Source: Onchidella celtica (Eukaryota > Mollusca > Gastropoda > Systellommatophora > Onchidiidae). Taken from it: a stretch of DNA of 64,000 bases. Positions within the stretch are counted from its first letter, which is position 1. Each line of letters opens with the position of its first letter. The DNA is taken from positions 86,410,601 to 86,474,600 of the forward strand of contig OZ007567.1 in assembly GCA_963931925.1 (NCBI GenBank), read 5' to 3'. A program made the translations under genes and the position numbers. Below are positions 13,491-26,100 of this stretch, in pieces. The notes beneath the pieces are model-generated. The model was given only the letters and a program-made list of their open reading frames with translations. It had not been told where the DNA came from and did no database searches.

Positions 13491-16228
13491 ATTCCTTTTC
13501 ACCTTACAACCCTGACATACCAAGTTTCTGGTGACCCTAAATGACCTGTTTCAGGACACTTTTATTTTTATTGTGTGTATGCTTACGTTCAAAGCTTCAG
13601 TTCCTGACTGCGCGCGAGAAAGTACTTTCTATAAATTGATATCGCAAAGCTGCATGTGAACGTCTGCAAAAATACATTATAATGCTTTCTGATGAACATT
13701 TTAAATAAGAGCCTGCTTTTTTTTTTTTTCGAACTTACAAATTAAATTTGTCAGAGAATGGTCCGTAAAATATTTTAGGGTTTTATTATTTTTTGAATAA
13801 CGGTGCTTAGTTCCATTTCATTACAACAGACACTACTGCGTGTACAGACATCAATTTGTTTTTCCTTTTTGTGGGTCTGACGTCTGCTTCAGAGTTTGTT
13901 TGTTTATTTGTTGTTGTTGTTTTCTTCCTTTTTAGGGCACGATTAATAATGCATACACATCCGAGCAATGTAATTGTATAGCTTTTATCGCGATTTCCTT
14001 GCGTTCATACTCACTGACACAACTTCACCCATTCCACGGACGAAAATAAAATGAAATAAAATTGTAAGTTTATTGGTTAACGATGATACCCTACGGAAAT
14101 TATTTCATCAAATTTCCCTTGCTTTCGAAAGTTTTAATTATTGCTGATGCACGTTTTTCTCACAATATCTGGACTTTCTGAATGAGGAATCTTACACTTG
14201 GTGTACAATAAAACTGATACTTGTACAGACTACAGGTGGAGATCTCGTGCCCAATTTACACAAGTGTATACAAAGAAGGGAACATAGACATAAGACGAGT
14301 ACAGAGAAGAATGTCCCGGCCGAAACGACTCACACAACCCCGTTTTTTTTTTTGTGGAAGCGACTGTGATTAGGCCTAGTGTGAGATGCTGGCCAGATCT
14401 CCACTTGACCTTGAATTGGGTGCAGTTTTGTACGAGTTTACACGGGTATTTAACAAAATTTTAAATGTTCAGAATGCCCCCACCCCCCACCCCTCGACAC
14501 ACATACAGTTCGCTTTCCATATGCCAGGGGCAATCCCGCCCTCACCCAAAGCGTACGTACTACATTATAAAGATGGCTCGGCATCGACCGCGTCTTTTCT
14601 TTTTAAACTAATAGTAAGACATTTTTGGATCCAGAAGAAGATGATTTCACTCTGTCACTGTCAGAAAGGCAATGGATTCTTTACAAGATAGAACTGATTC
14701 TTTGATCTCTTGAATTTGTGTGTTGTGAATAACAGAGCCGTTACAAAATTCTGCCTGACGATTATGCAAACCAATGTCCGATCACTTTTTGGACATTCAG
14801 GATTTCCTAGTCTGTATACTTACTAGTCAAGGTGACATGACCTTTAACACCCCACGTGACAGAAATCTAGGTCCCAACTAAAAGTTGCTTGGGAAACAAA
14901 TATCCACCTATAAAGCCTCTGACACGAACACCCCTTTCATTCAAGGCATCTTTTGTTTTGATTTATTTTATTTTTCCAAAACAGCCACTATATAAATTCC
15001 TTTACCACTGAATATTTCATTCCTGGAAAAAGTGTATACAGGTCCACGTTACTATGTCAAACTGTATACGTGTACTTTTTCTTAAGAAAGGTGACGTTTG
15101 CTCCAGGTCTTTGAAAATGTGGAAAGCACGTGGTTCAGCTAAAAATGTTAAACGCTGGTTACATTTTTTTGTTGTTGTTGTTGTTTAAGAAAGGAGACTG
15201 AGGGGAAGAATTCATCTGCATTCTATTTTGCTAGATATTATTGTAATATGTGTAGAAAAGAAAGGGCTCCTCCCCTCTCCCCCTACCATTTTCGGAAGAG
15301 TGGATAAGACAATAAAAAATTAAAATTAACGAAGACATCCCGAGGATGGGAGTATTCATTGTAATATTTATACTTGTAATTAATTATTATTTCGTTGTGT
15401 AGTCTGAACTATGTCAAACGTTGGAAGTCTCTCCCACAGGCTGGGCTGCATCCATATATCCATTTTTCAAGTGATTTATATTATTGAAGTAGGACTAACT
15501 GGAATGCAGAAAAAGTTTCCCTGTAAGTCATGCGCAGTAGGCCTACATCATGTAGGCATACATGTATTTTATCCCGAATATAATTACATGTACATGTATG
15601 TATTTTTGTGTTCATGGCATCTCGTTGCTCTTGTCTTATGTTGTTTTATTATGTATTTTGTCAATAATTACATGTAAATGTAAATTAGCTGCATACTTCA
15701 TGGTAAGGTTGGACTTCTGAGAGTACAGACGTATTTGAGAGTTTACATGTACGGTACTGGTGCACAAAAGACACCTATTGGAATCAGGCTTCACAGGATG
15801 ACCAGGTATCACTACCAGTCTACCACATGTACACTACGAGTATTATTTCAGGATTTGATGATGCTTGGCACCAGTGAGTAACTAAACTGCAAAATGGTTA
15901 GGTTTCAACTAATACCCAGATCATAACACGAACTTCCATGATTAAGGTTCTTAAACGAAAGCATCTGTTTTTCAAGGAATGTATTCATAACACGAACCTC
16001 CGGAGTCCGTGATTACAGATCTTAAACTAAAAAGTCAGTTTTTCGAGAAATGTGTCTTTTAGATTCATTTCATGCTTGCATGGCGTCCTCTTTTGGCTTC
16101 TAGTTTTTATTTGACTGCCATTCTAGAACTTTCAATTTGATGTACTTTTCCATCTCAGAAATAACATGCATAGAGCATTAATGCACATGAAAGACCGTAT
16201 TTGAGAAAGAGAGGGAGAGAGAGACTGA
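13491..16228. other. Intergenic, no gene recognised; one diverged tandem duplication
   Basis: This lies between the divergently placed KHC promoter and the NCAPG 3' end. The frames at 14386-14691 and 15411-15677 show no domain. About 67 bp is repeated imperfectly in tandem near 15922-15988 and 15989-16055 (units beginning ATAACACGAACTTCC and ATAACACGAACCTCC). Confidence 0.5.
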
Positions 16229-17317
16229 AGGTCCATTTACACGCGCAGATGAATCGGAACCGACATATCGCTCACAAGATCTGTCAATTTTCTTCCGCCC
16301 TGTGTATCGTGCGTACACGTAATGATCTGTCGTTAAATGTAGGAAGCAACGTCACGACCTCCTTCTAACTAGATTTGATTTCACTCTTGGATCAGAAAGC
16401 CACAATGTCTCATTGCTATGTCTACGTAGATGATTTGCTTGCTCTGTGTGTGCTTGTAAAGAACAAAAGAGAAAGAAGCCCATTTGGACGAAAGGCTGGC
16501 TTTTAAAAAGAAACGTTTTCACTCAGACAAACCTTCTAGTAGAAATAAGAGCTTTCCCTGAAGATTTCAAAAATTTTTTAACGGATGGATGAAGAGACAT
16601 ATTTTCAACTGCTAAGCGCCGTGAGTCCTTTGACCGAAAAACAATCTTTATTGGCGTCTGCATTAAACTCTTTGCAAAATGCGACAAGTTCCTCATACGC
16701 TTCTTCCTTTAAAAACTTGTTGCTATAGTCCTTGGACTTAATTTTCCAAAGACATTCTTTGGATCTATATTCTTAAATAAATTGTAGCAGTGTTTCCTTT
16801 GACCAAGTAACCATGATGACGGTGTTACAAGTTTGACGCCCTGAAGAGGACTGGCAAATGCAAATTTTTCCTGATGGAGATATCTCCGTCCCATCCCATT
16901 CAAGATAAAAGTAACAAAAAGAAAACATTGGAGCTTACATTGCACAGGAATGCACGGGGGCAAATTGTATTTTTCATAAAAACTTAAATAATGCACCAAA
17001 TCGAGTTCCTCGCGAACCGTTTTGCTAATTTTGGGGCACTGATTCCGAAAATGCAACTAGTTTTTGGCTGTGATAAGTATTTCAATATTTTTAACACTAA
17101 AATTTTATCTCCCGGGGTGTCAGATTTCAAAGGAATTCTCATTTCCTGCCCACCACTCCCAAAATCGTACGAAAAATATCAGGCAGTGCCTGATGTTCTC
17201 CGATTCGTCTGTGGACCCATTAAATTGTACCAGATTTTGCATTTACACGTAACGATTCCTCGCAAGACGATAGATCGTTTCATTTTTGAACGATTTATCT
17301 CTCCGTGAAATGACCCT
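16229..17317 (+). mobile_element. PIF/Harbinger-type DNA transposon, internally deleted
   Basis: Imperfect terminal inverted repeats (AGGTCCATTTACACG at the left; the right end reads CGTGAAATGACCCT) are flanked by a 3-bp TGA duplication (16226-16228, 17318-17320). A 3-bp duplication is usual for PIF/Harbinger. At 16585 the plus strand encodes MDEETYFQLLSAVSPLTEKQ just after a KNF-like segment. This resembles the N-terminal part of Harbinger/HARBI1 transposases (F-x-N-F-x-R-M-x-x-x-x-F-x-x-L-L). The DDE nuclease core is absent, so it is a non-autonomous derivative. The minus-strand frame at 16709-17056 is unexplained. Confidence 0.65.
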
Positions 17318-18119
17318 TGAGAGAGGAGACTTGATAGTGATATAGAGGGGGTGAACACAGAGGAGTGGATGGGAGAAGCAGATTTATCCCGGGCGACAGT
17401 CGGAGCCTCAGCTAGTAAAATATGCTAATTGGTATTGTGGAATATACCTCAAGAAATAAAGACATGAGGCCCTATCATAATTATGCAGTCTAACATGACA
17501 GAGTAACACAAATATAATTATGGTGTATACAACATGTCTTTTTATTTGTTCTTGTATGATTACATGTACACATATTAATTTTAATGCATGAAAATGGAAA
17601 ATGTCTCACTGCTTTCAAGATTTCAAGCACAATAAACCAAAACACTAGAACAGACAAAATATAAAAAGTTAAAGTGATGGAGACCTGCTGTGCAAAGGGA
17701 CAAAGGGGGAAAAAAACAACTACCGCTTTCTACACACAGATTGATAATGCTGGGTGACAATCCAAATTTAGATTTAGATTATATCCAGTTAAAGGGAGCA
17801 ACCCAGTTTCCAGATACATACAGGTGATTCGCTCTCACTTGCTTCTAAAAATCTATATCAAAGGCTCATTTTGTAATGAAACAGTCTGATCTAAAGTTTG
17901 GGCCATTTTCTGGATATCAAGATATTTTGAAGTGGATGATCCAAAAATCTGGCTCCCTCGCTACACAGCACTGCCACTTGATGAAATTCTAACACAGCTA
18001 AATGTAAATGTTTGCCACTTAAAAAACTGAGCAAACACAAATGAGAGATCAAATATTGAATGTATAGAGACCAACATTAGGAGATGTGTATAAAAAAAAA
18101 ACATATTTTGACAATATGA

Positions 18120-18125
18120 TTTATT
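18120..18125 (-). terminator. Candidate NCAPG polyadenylation signal
   Basis: AATAAA on the minus strand about 155 bp past the NCAPG stop codon. It is the first consensus hexamer I saw after the stop; the cleavage site is not established. Confidence 0.4.
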
Positions 18126-18278
18126 CAGGAGGAAAACTCCGGACAAAACAAGTCCATTTGACATGAAATACATGAAGGTTGGTGTTGACAAAATCATGAG
18201 TGCGATGACCTAAATTATAAATAATTACAGAATAACTTCAGACAGATCGTCAACTTGAAGCACCCACATATTTTATAA

Positions 18279-21200
18279 TCAGCCTGTAAACACTGGATCT
18301 TGAATGCTGTGAAGAGGTCTGCAAAAGAGAGAAAATAAAAAATATATCTGATTAAAGGTGAAACAATTTCCTAATTTCGTTATTCATGACAGAAGTATCA
18401 GCATTTAAAATCTATACATCATACTGATAAAGAATCAATATTCGTAGGTGCTAGTCCAAGCTGATATCCAGTAACTCACATGACTTTCATGTGGGCCAAG
18501 TTGTACAAGAAACAAAATCTTCATTCTGCACCTACCGAATACCACTGAACCATAAATTAGTACTCTGTCAACTCTTCCACACCAATGAACATAAGTGGGG
18601 CTATATAGGACACCATGACCAACCTTTTCGGGGTTTTGGGAGTTTTCCCCTTTGATGGGGTCTTGGAAGGACATGTGCTCTCCACTAAAAGATTCTCCAA
18701 GTTGACTCTTGTTTCTTCAATATCTGCTCCCATTTGTGAGCCTCTCAGTGGAGCAGGAGTGGCAAAAACACTGTCATCAAGAGCACTGAAACAAATTGGA
18801 TTATTTATTCATTCACACAATACAGTTAATGGAATTTCACGATTACATGTAATTAGCAGTGATTGGAAGAACTCCCCTTGCTGCCATGCCTCTACATGTA
18901 TTAACCCTCGTCCCGCGTTGAGTGAACTCGTCCACGTAACGCCCCATGCGGGGATAGCCAGCGGCCAGTCAGCCGATCGTTCGCGTGTTGCCGATAACCT
19001 CGGCGGTCGGGTCAATCGGGTCCTTGTGAACATGTGTATCGCGTAGACTTCGGGACACAATAACAACAATAGTGGTGGATAAATCGTAAGGGACCCCTAT
19101 GATATTTGGATAAAGTACTTGTGATGATATGCAGTAGGAAATGGAAGGCCCAAATCAAGAGTTTTCTGCATTTACATGCCGTTTAACATACGTTTTATCA
19201 TTTCCCTAAGCCTCTGTGCTTTTGCTGTCCCTAAGTCAGGCCATTCAGGTGAACAAATTATATTTTAAGCCATTCGCTTAATTTACTAACCACATGTATC
19301 GTGACATTGCCTTCTCCCTCCTCTACTATGTAAAGCGTCCACTTACTATAATGTTAGCTTTAGCGAGAGATTTGATTTCCAGTTCCAGGTCGTACAGCAC
19401 ATACATGTACTGAAAAGCGGTTTAACCAAAGGAACACAATATCTCTCTAATTACCACATCAAATAAAGACAACGACCAACAACAAAGTCGGTCATTTTCT
19501 CCCAGTTTTCCCTGATGAAAAACCTACTGACAGACGCCCTTATGCAGCATGCCCTAATATTACATCGGAATTCATAATTACAGACGTAGAACGGCGTCTC
19601 AAATACGCACATGGCCCCTTTCTTCTCATTTCACATGTAGACGACAACCAGCATCAAAGTAAAAGTTTCCCCAAGAATTTCCCCAGTTCGAACTTCAGAC
19701 CGTCAGTACTATTACACGAGTATGACGAATAGTTGCATCGTAATAAACGTAATCGGACGATACCATTTTGTTAGATATAGTGGGGGTGACAGGATAGATA
19801 AACACCCGAAAATAGTGTGGAAAAAAAAACGTGAAAAAAACAAAAAGAACGACAGCCTTGGCAACCGCATAAAGAAAGTGCGAGGCGCACCATTGCTATA
19901 CAAAAATGTGGCCTCCCGCAGGACCCGCGGTTAAGCGTGTCGGACAAAATAATGGCCTCCCGTGTCTCGTGTGTTGCGCGGGGAGGCCAATATAGTGGCC
20001 TCCCGCAGGACTAGGGTTAAATTTGATATATATGGAAAAATATCTTTGAGTAAAAATATTATTTCCATGCATCAACTTATCAAGACTACCTTCCAAAATT
20101 CCCACACATTTGTACTCTTTAATTTGTTACAATACCTTTCTAATGATTTTACAAATTTCAGCTCTTCCTGAAAAAGCACGAACAATTTAATAATAAATTA
20201 ATCAGCTTTTTTACTGGGAATTTATCAAAATCCAGACTTTCAATAAATAAATAATTCACCAGAATTTGTTTACTTATGAAACCACTGAACTGTTTACATT
20301 TGGTCAGTTGCCAAAAGGTGCCCCCAGATCTGGGACAAAATGAGTAAAAATTAAATGTTGCCCCAAACGTTCTGTTTTGTGTTTATCTTGTGAATAATAT
20401 AGTGTTTTTAGGATTTTTTGTACTTTCAAAGCAGTTTGGGGCATAGTTTTTGCCCCTAGAAGGGTAAAAAGTCACCTCCACAAAGTTCCGTACATGAACC
20501 ATGACACCATGAAAGGCTTATAAATGGCCAACTATTGCAAAATATTCCACTTCAGTTGGCATTTAAGCTCAAAATGAGCATTTTTTGCCATGTTCATATA
20601 TTAAATCATGAAAATTCCTACTATTTCTGTAAGATTTGGTAACATGTTTGCTGTCATTTCATGTACGGAACAAAGGAGCAACCCTCCATCATCCTCTTCT
20701 TCTCCTATACCCATATAAGAGCCTTGATTTTAAGTGAAATGCAATATTTACTTAGCTATGGCTTTCCTTTTCTTTTTTTGTTTATACTGTCTGCCCATAA
20801 AACAAAGCGGCCTGTACAGCTCACATAAAGTGTTCCATACATGAGTATGATGCAGTATTTTCTTGCATGAAAAATGACTGTTCTTCACTCCCTCGTGCCA
20901 AAAACAATGTTGAGATGAATAATCTTATCGGCTACAACAGATTACAGGCTCACGACACCAACAACAATGCACAAACATCGTAACGACGACAGTAAACTAG
21001 ATCTAGCGTTCCGTACATGATATTACGCTACCGCCGTTAATAGTGTCCTGATAATCTATTTTGTTTTACAACGCACCAACAAATACACTCTCGTGTGCAC
21101 AAACGACACATTGAAATGCAACTGATATCGAAAACAGGTCACCATGCCAGTTCCATGCTGCTGCGGGCAAATAAGCTTGTAAACCTATTATTTCAGCGCT

Positions 21201-23185
21201 ATTTTCGTTCCGTAAATGATTGTTAACGCGCATTTCGTTCCGTACATGAAACATAAAAATGTGTTTACACCAAAATGTCTGGATTTACCGTGAAAAAACA
21301 AACAAACATGGAGTTCTCAAATTTTTACACACGCTTCTCGAAAGGGCCAACTTGCCTAATATAGTATGACGTCACAGCCTTCTTTACCCTTCGATACGAC
21401 GAACCGTTCCGTACAGGTAAAAGTTGACACGAAAGTGGATGGGCTGAAACAAAATGATCTACCACATTTCAGGGATGCACTTTGGTTTAGAAACTAAGAT
21501 TTTGAAGGGAAGACCTTATCACAAACAAAAGTGCTTGATGCTTGCAGTAATTCTATATTTATCGACTTCAAAGTGTTCATTCTTTCGGCCCCATACCCTT
21601 GACACGAAAATTCATGTACGGAACGCATTTTGAAATCACCCATTATTTTTTTTAGGTTAGGTTGCTAGAGACCTCCAATTCAGCATTTAGTTAGCTCATA
21701 CATTTGTCTGGATCATGCAGTAGACAGTGAGTTTTGCTGTATGGTTACCATGTGTACACACCATTCTTAGTAACCACTATAAAAACATCCATATTAAACT
21801 GCCAGAAAAACACACATTTATGTAGGTATATTTTTTTCTCACAATTTTTTTTGTTTATGGTCCAATTGCTTCAAAGCTGCTCCTGCAGGTACCTTGTCCA
21901 TTTCTGAGCACATTATGCATAAGATTATGTTAAAAAGTATCCATGCTTTCCTTTTTAAGATATTTCACCAAACCCATTGAAAAGAAGTTAGAAGGGCACC
22001 TTTTGGCAACTGACCCTTTGTATTCGTTGTAAATTTACCTTGTATCAGCTCTCTTGCTTGTTGACTTTAAAGCACTCTGAACTCTGTTAACATGAGTTGA
22101 TCTTGGCACTGCTGGTGTTTTCACAGATTTCCTATCTGTACAGAAAAATGAAAGATGGAAGATAAAGTAAGAAAAGGATGACTGAGTCACACAGATGAGA
22201 GAGAAAGAAAAAAAAAGAAAAGCAATAAATAATATAATATAGACAATGGCACAAAGTTCACAGCTAAACACTAGATATATCTATACTTAACAAATTATGA
22301 ATCCTACAGAGCCAAAGCTACAGACGTATCTTTGCACAATACATGTACTCGGGCAGTTCATGGCCACATTATCAACATCTGTGAAATTTGACGTGCGCCT
22401 ATAATGGTTTTTCCATTAGACATATCTCATGGAGTACGAATTTTCAGAATTTCCAGTGTGCTTTGATAATCAAATACTAAACTGAGATCGTAACATCAAT
22501 TTTTTATTTGTCCTTTTCCTAGCAATATGATTTAAAAGATTCCCAAGGCCTACATATTATGGTGAAAATGTTCATTCATTCACTCCATAAAGTATTGAGT
22601 GGCAGTAAAACACTGGAAAGTCCATAAAATGGAACTGAACTGTGCAGGGTAATCACATCGTTCATGGTTATACTTTGAGCTGATAACTTTTCTGGTATTT
22701 CTTATTACACCATTTTTAAAATCATATACTTGGCAGTGTTTCAAATACAAAATTTCAAGAGGGACAGAATTTTTCAGCAATCCTGAAACTTGATTTTGGA
22801 TGAATCATAACTTTTTAATTTACACATTTTCATGAACCACAGCCAGTTGCCAGTTGTATCACTGCAGGGAAAGCAAACACGACACAAAATAATAAAGACA
22901 ATGGGAAGACCTCAGATACAGAAGTATCAGGAGGCTGGATACCTCAGCCCCACCTCTTGTCTTCTTCACTGTTGATGCTGCTCCACTTTTGTCTGGATCA
23001 TCTGGCAGTTGAGCATTCTCAGCATGATCCTCTGCATCTCCATCGCCTATAGTTGTGGAATCTTTTCCAGCCCCTGAAGTGTTCTCATCTGCAGTTGCTG
23101 TTTGTTGCTTCAATGCATCTAGCATGGCTATAAGAATATCTCTGAATTTCTCCAATAACTTGACACATTGTTTTTCTGTAACAAC
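18279..23185 (-). CDS. NCAPG: NCAPG coding exons 16-19: disordered, phosphosite-rich C-terminal tail
   Basis: Exon 16 (23185-22954) starts VVTEKQCVKLLEKFRDILIA, then becomes a Thr/Ser/Asp-rich linker. Exon 17 (22135-22039) is basic and Ser/Thr-rich (KSVKTPAVPRSTHVNRVQSA). Exon 18 (18785-18624) encodes ALDDSVFATPAPLRGSQMGA and a run of TP and SK sites (PSKTPSKGKTPKTPK). Exon 19 (18318-18279) closes with RPLHSIQDPVFTG and TGA. Low-complexity tails with Cdk-type TP sites are known in vertebrate CAP-G. The exon 16/17 join needs the weak donor at 22952-22953; the stronger-looking donor at 22941-22942 would shift frame. The exon 18 and 19 calls rest on frame and splice consistency more than on homology. 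Confidence 0.75.
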
Positions 23186-26100
23186 CTGCACAAAAAGCAA
23201 TAGACAGAAAAGTGATTGTCATAAATTAAGAGGTACTATGGCCTAAAAAAAAAAAAAAACACCTGAAAGAACCCGCAAATCAGCAATGATGAGAGGCATC
23301 CTTTACATGTTGCACTCCTTTTAGAAGGAAACAGTACTGTATAACATTAACAATTAAAAGGCAGCACAAAAAAGTTCAAAAGAGAACACAACAGAATTTC
23401 CAATCAGTGAACCCGCTATGATTCACTGATCACTAGAACACGAAGAATACAAGAAAACATAAATATGTGAAAGCGCTGCAAAGATGTTGATGACATTTCC
23501 TTTAGTCTAAGGGTAAGTGTTTCCTGTTATTTTGATCCTATTTGTTGTTAAATTCACATTCACTGATATATAATACGGTGCGAAATTGAATCATCAAACC
23601 CCTATTTCATCATCAATTTTGTACATATAGACTGGCAATACAGAGCAGAAAGGATGGGATTCAATCTGTGGCTCATCCAATCAGACTCTTAAACTTCTAT
23701 AACCTTGCATTATTTTAAGCCTTTACAAAACAGTCTCTGCAACACAACACACACAGGAAAAAAAAACAACAACAAAAAACCTTTTCATAACCATCAAACA
23801 ATACCCCTCCCCCACCAGATGACTCAAACAGAGTATTTGAGCCCATGAGTTCTGATTCATCAGTTGTATCTGAATGGTGCATAAAATAATAAAAAGAACA
23901 GAAAACACAATGAAAAAAAAAGACAAAAAACACAAAAACAGACAAACAAATGAAGGCCACAGGGGAAAAAACCGGACATGTCACATAATTGCATATTTTA
24001 AGTTATGGACCTTAGACTATAAAGCGCACTCAAATCTTTCATCTTAAAGAGTGTTGTAAGGAAAAACCCAACATGTCACAAGAAATTAGCAGTATAAAAT
24101 AACCTATCCTTTGGAAGAACCAGATATGTCCACTGAGTAAAAGGGAAAAGACCGACTTGTCCACAAAAGGGGAATTCCCCAATGCCACCTGACTAAGTAT
24201 GCCAATCAGAGAACAGCATTTTCACAACAAAGCAGAGACAAAATGGCTGACAAGAATGAGGGGCCAGTGCCCACTGAAATCCCAAAAACGAGGAAAGTTA
24301 CTGGAAGGCAGAGAGAAAAAAACAACAATGCGTTTCTAACCACGTAACAGGCGAGAATTGTAACTGCACTAGATTTAGGTGTTTTGAGGCCATAAGTCAC
24401 GAGGAGAGGCAGTCCTTAATAGAAGACTTCAACACACTGTATGGCACGAAGAATGTCCAAGACGCTTACCTTGCTACTCTCATTAGTTTAGTGTAGGTGC
24501 AGTTAATAGACGCCGTCATCAACAGAATGACGATGAAAGGCACAAACCTAAGACTATGAGTCTGAGCCACACCATAAAAGTGAAGCGAGATGAACCTTGC
24601 CACTTGGGAAAGTGACATTGATGAGTAAAACTCTTGCAGACTATTTTGTATTCCTTGTTATTTCGAACATTTTCGTTAGTGAAATGAGGAAGTTATTTTC
24701 GGATTGGTAATTTTTTGACAGGTGTTATTCTCTCCTGCTCTCTTGTGAATTTTTGAAAATCAATATCAATTTTTATTTTGTTTTTTTTATTATTGGCTTA
24801 AATGAAGTTTATGGAGTTGTAATTCACTAATTGATTCATTTTTCTTGTAAGATGGGACAAGATAAGAAAATAATATTGTTATAATCTGGTTTATTTTGCT
24901 CTCACTCAGCCTCTCTTTTCCGGTACTCTGCTAGAAGTGAAGATACCAGTGTACCTTATTGCACTTTTAATAAACAATAAATAATTAATACAATACTGGA
25001 CAGTCTTTTAATGTCATTGAGAAAATGAGTTTGTTTCTCCAATATTCAAGCCTGATATGTGTACTGGTTTGAGAGTAAAGGACAGAGAGAGTACGTTTTT
25101 GTTTAAATGGGTTGGACTGGTGAGGAACGGGAAATGGGGTTGGGGTAGGAGGTAGAATTTATTTTTATTTGAACAGTCATGTGACTAAATAAATTTTTGA
25201 AGTTCTATAAAAGTTCTGAAAATGTTCGAGATTGCTTTCAAAACTCCCTTATTAGTGTTTGTATCCATATAAAGTACTGTGTTTTGTTAACTTTCTTGGT
25301 GTTTGTATTCATTAACTTTACTGTCTGTTTTTCTATGTCGTTCACCGACACCGTCCTTCATCAGGTCTTAGGTGTCTGAACTTGCTTTAGGAGCAGAATT
25401 AGACTTTGAGCTACTAAATGACAATACCATTTAGTAGCTCAAAGTCTATTTCTGCTCCTAAAGCAAGTTGAGAAGAACTCAGTAAACTGAGTGAACACAC
25501 ACACCAAAAAAAACAAAAAAAACAAGAAAAGATCATGAAGTATCTGGGTATTTTTCTAAAGAAGCAAGATAAGGTTTTCAACGTATTAACCCTATATTTG
25601 ACTTTATGAGTTAAAAAAAACAACACTCATTCAGTGGACTGTGTGTACACAAAAACAAACAAACTAAAAACATCACTGGCGAGTCTGTATCCATAAGCTG
25701 TTGAAATTCAATGAAAAGTGGATATATTTTTAACTCCAGTGGAAAAACCGGATATGTCCAAATATGACGTCACTAGCTTTTCTCCTGTTTTTTATAAACA
25801 TACAAAATTTAAATCCTCAAATTTTACCCTCACATTACTTAAAAATGGCCTATGTAGGTATGTCCTAGGATGGAAGGAGTTCGGACGTCAATTAAATGAT
25901 TTACAACTCTTCAAAGTTTAAAATTCAAATGACTCAAATGTTGTCAGATGTGACATGTCCAGTTTTTCACCTGTGGCCTTCAAATGGGATGTGTAGCAAA
26001 AAAGACAACAAAAAAAAGTAAATAAATACCGTGGCCATTTCTTCAGACATTTTGAGTAAGTCCTTCAGTAAGCTTGCATTGTCAGGGCTGATGTACAGTT

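Noticed and set aside
18615-19046. 143-codon plus-strand ORF
   Set aside because: Antisense shadow of NCAPG exon 18 running into a piggyBac-type element.
22941-22954. Exon 16 ending at the stronger donor 22942
   Set aside because: It brings exon 17 into a frame with an early stop; the donor at 22953 keeps an open frame to the end of the gene.
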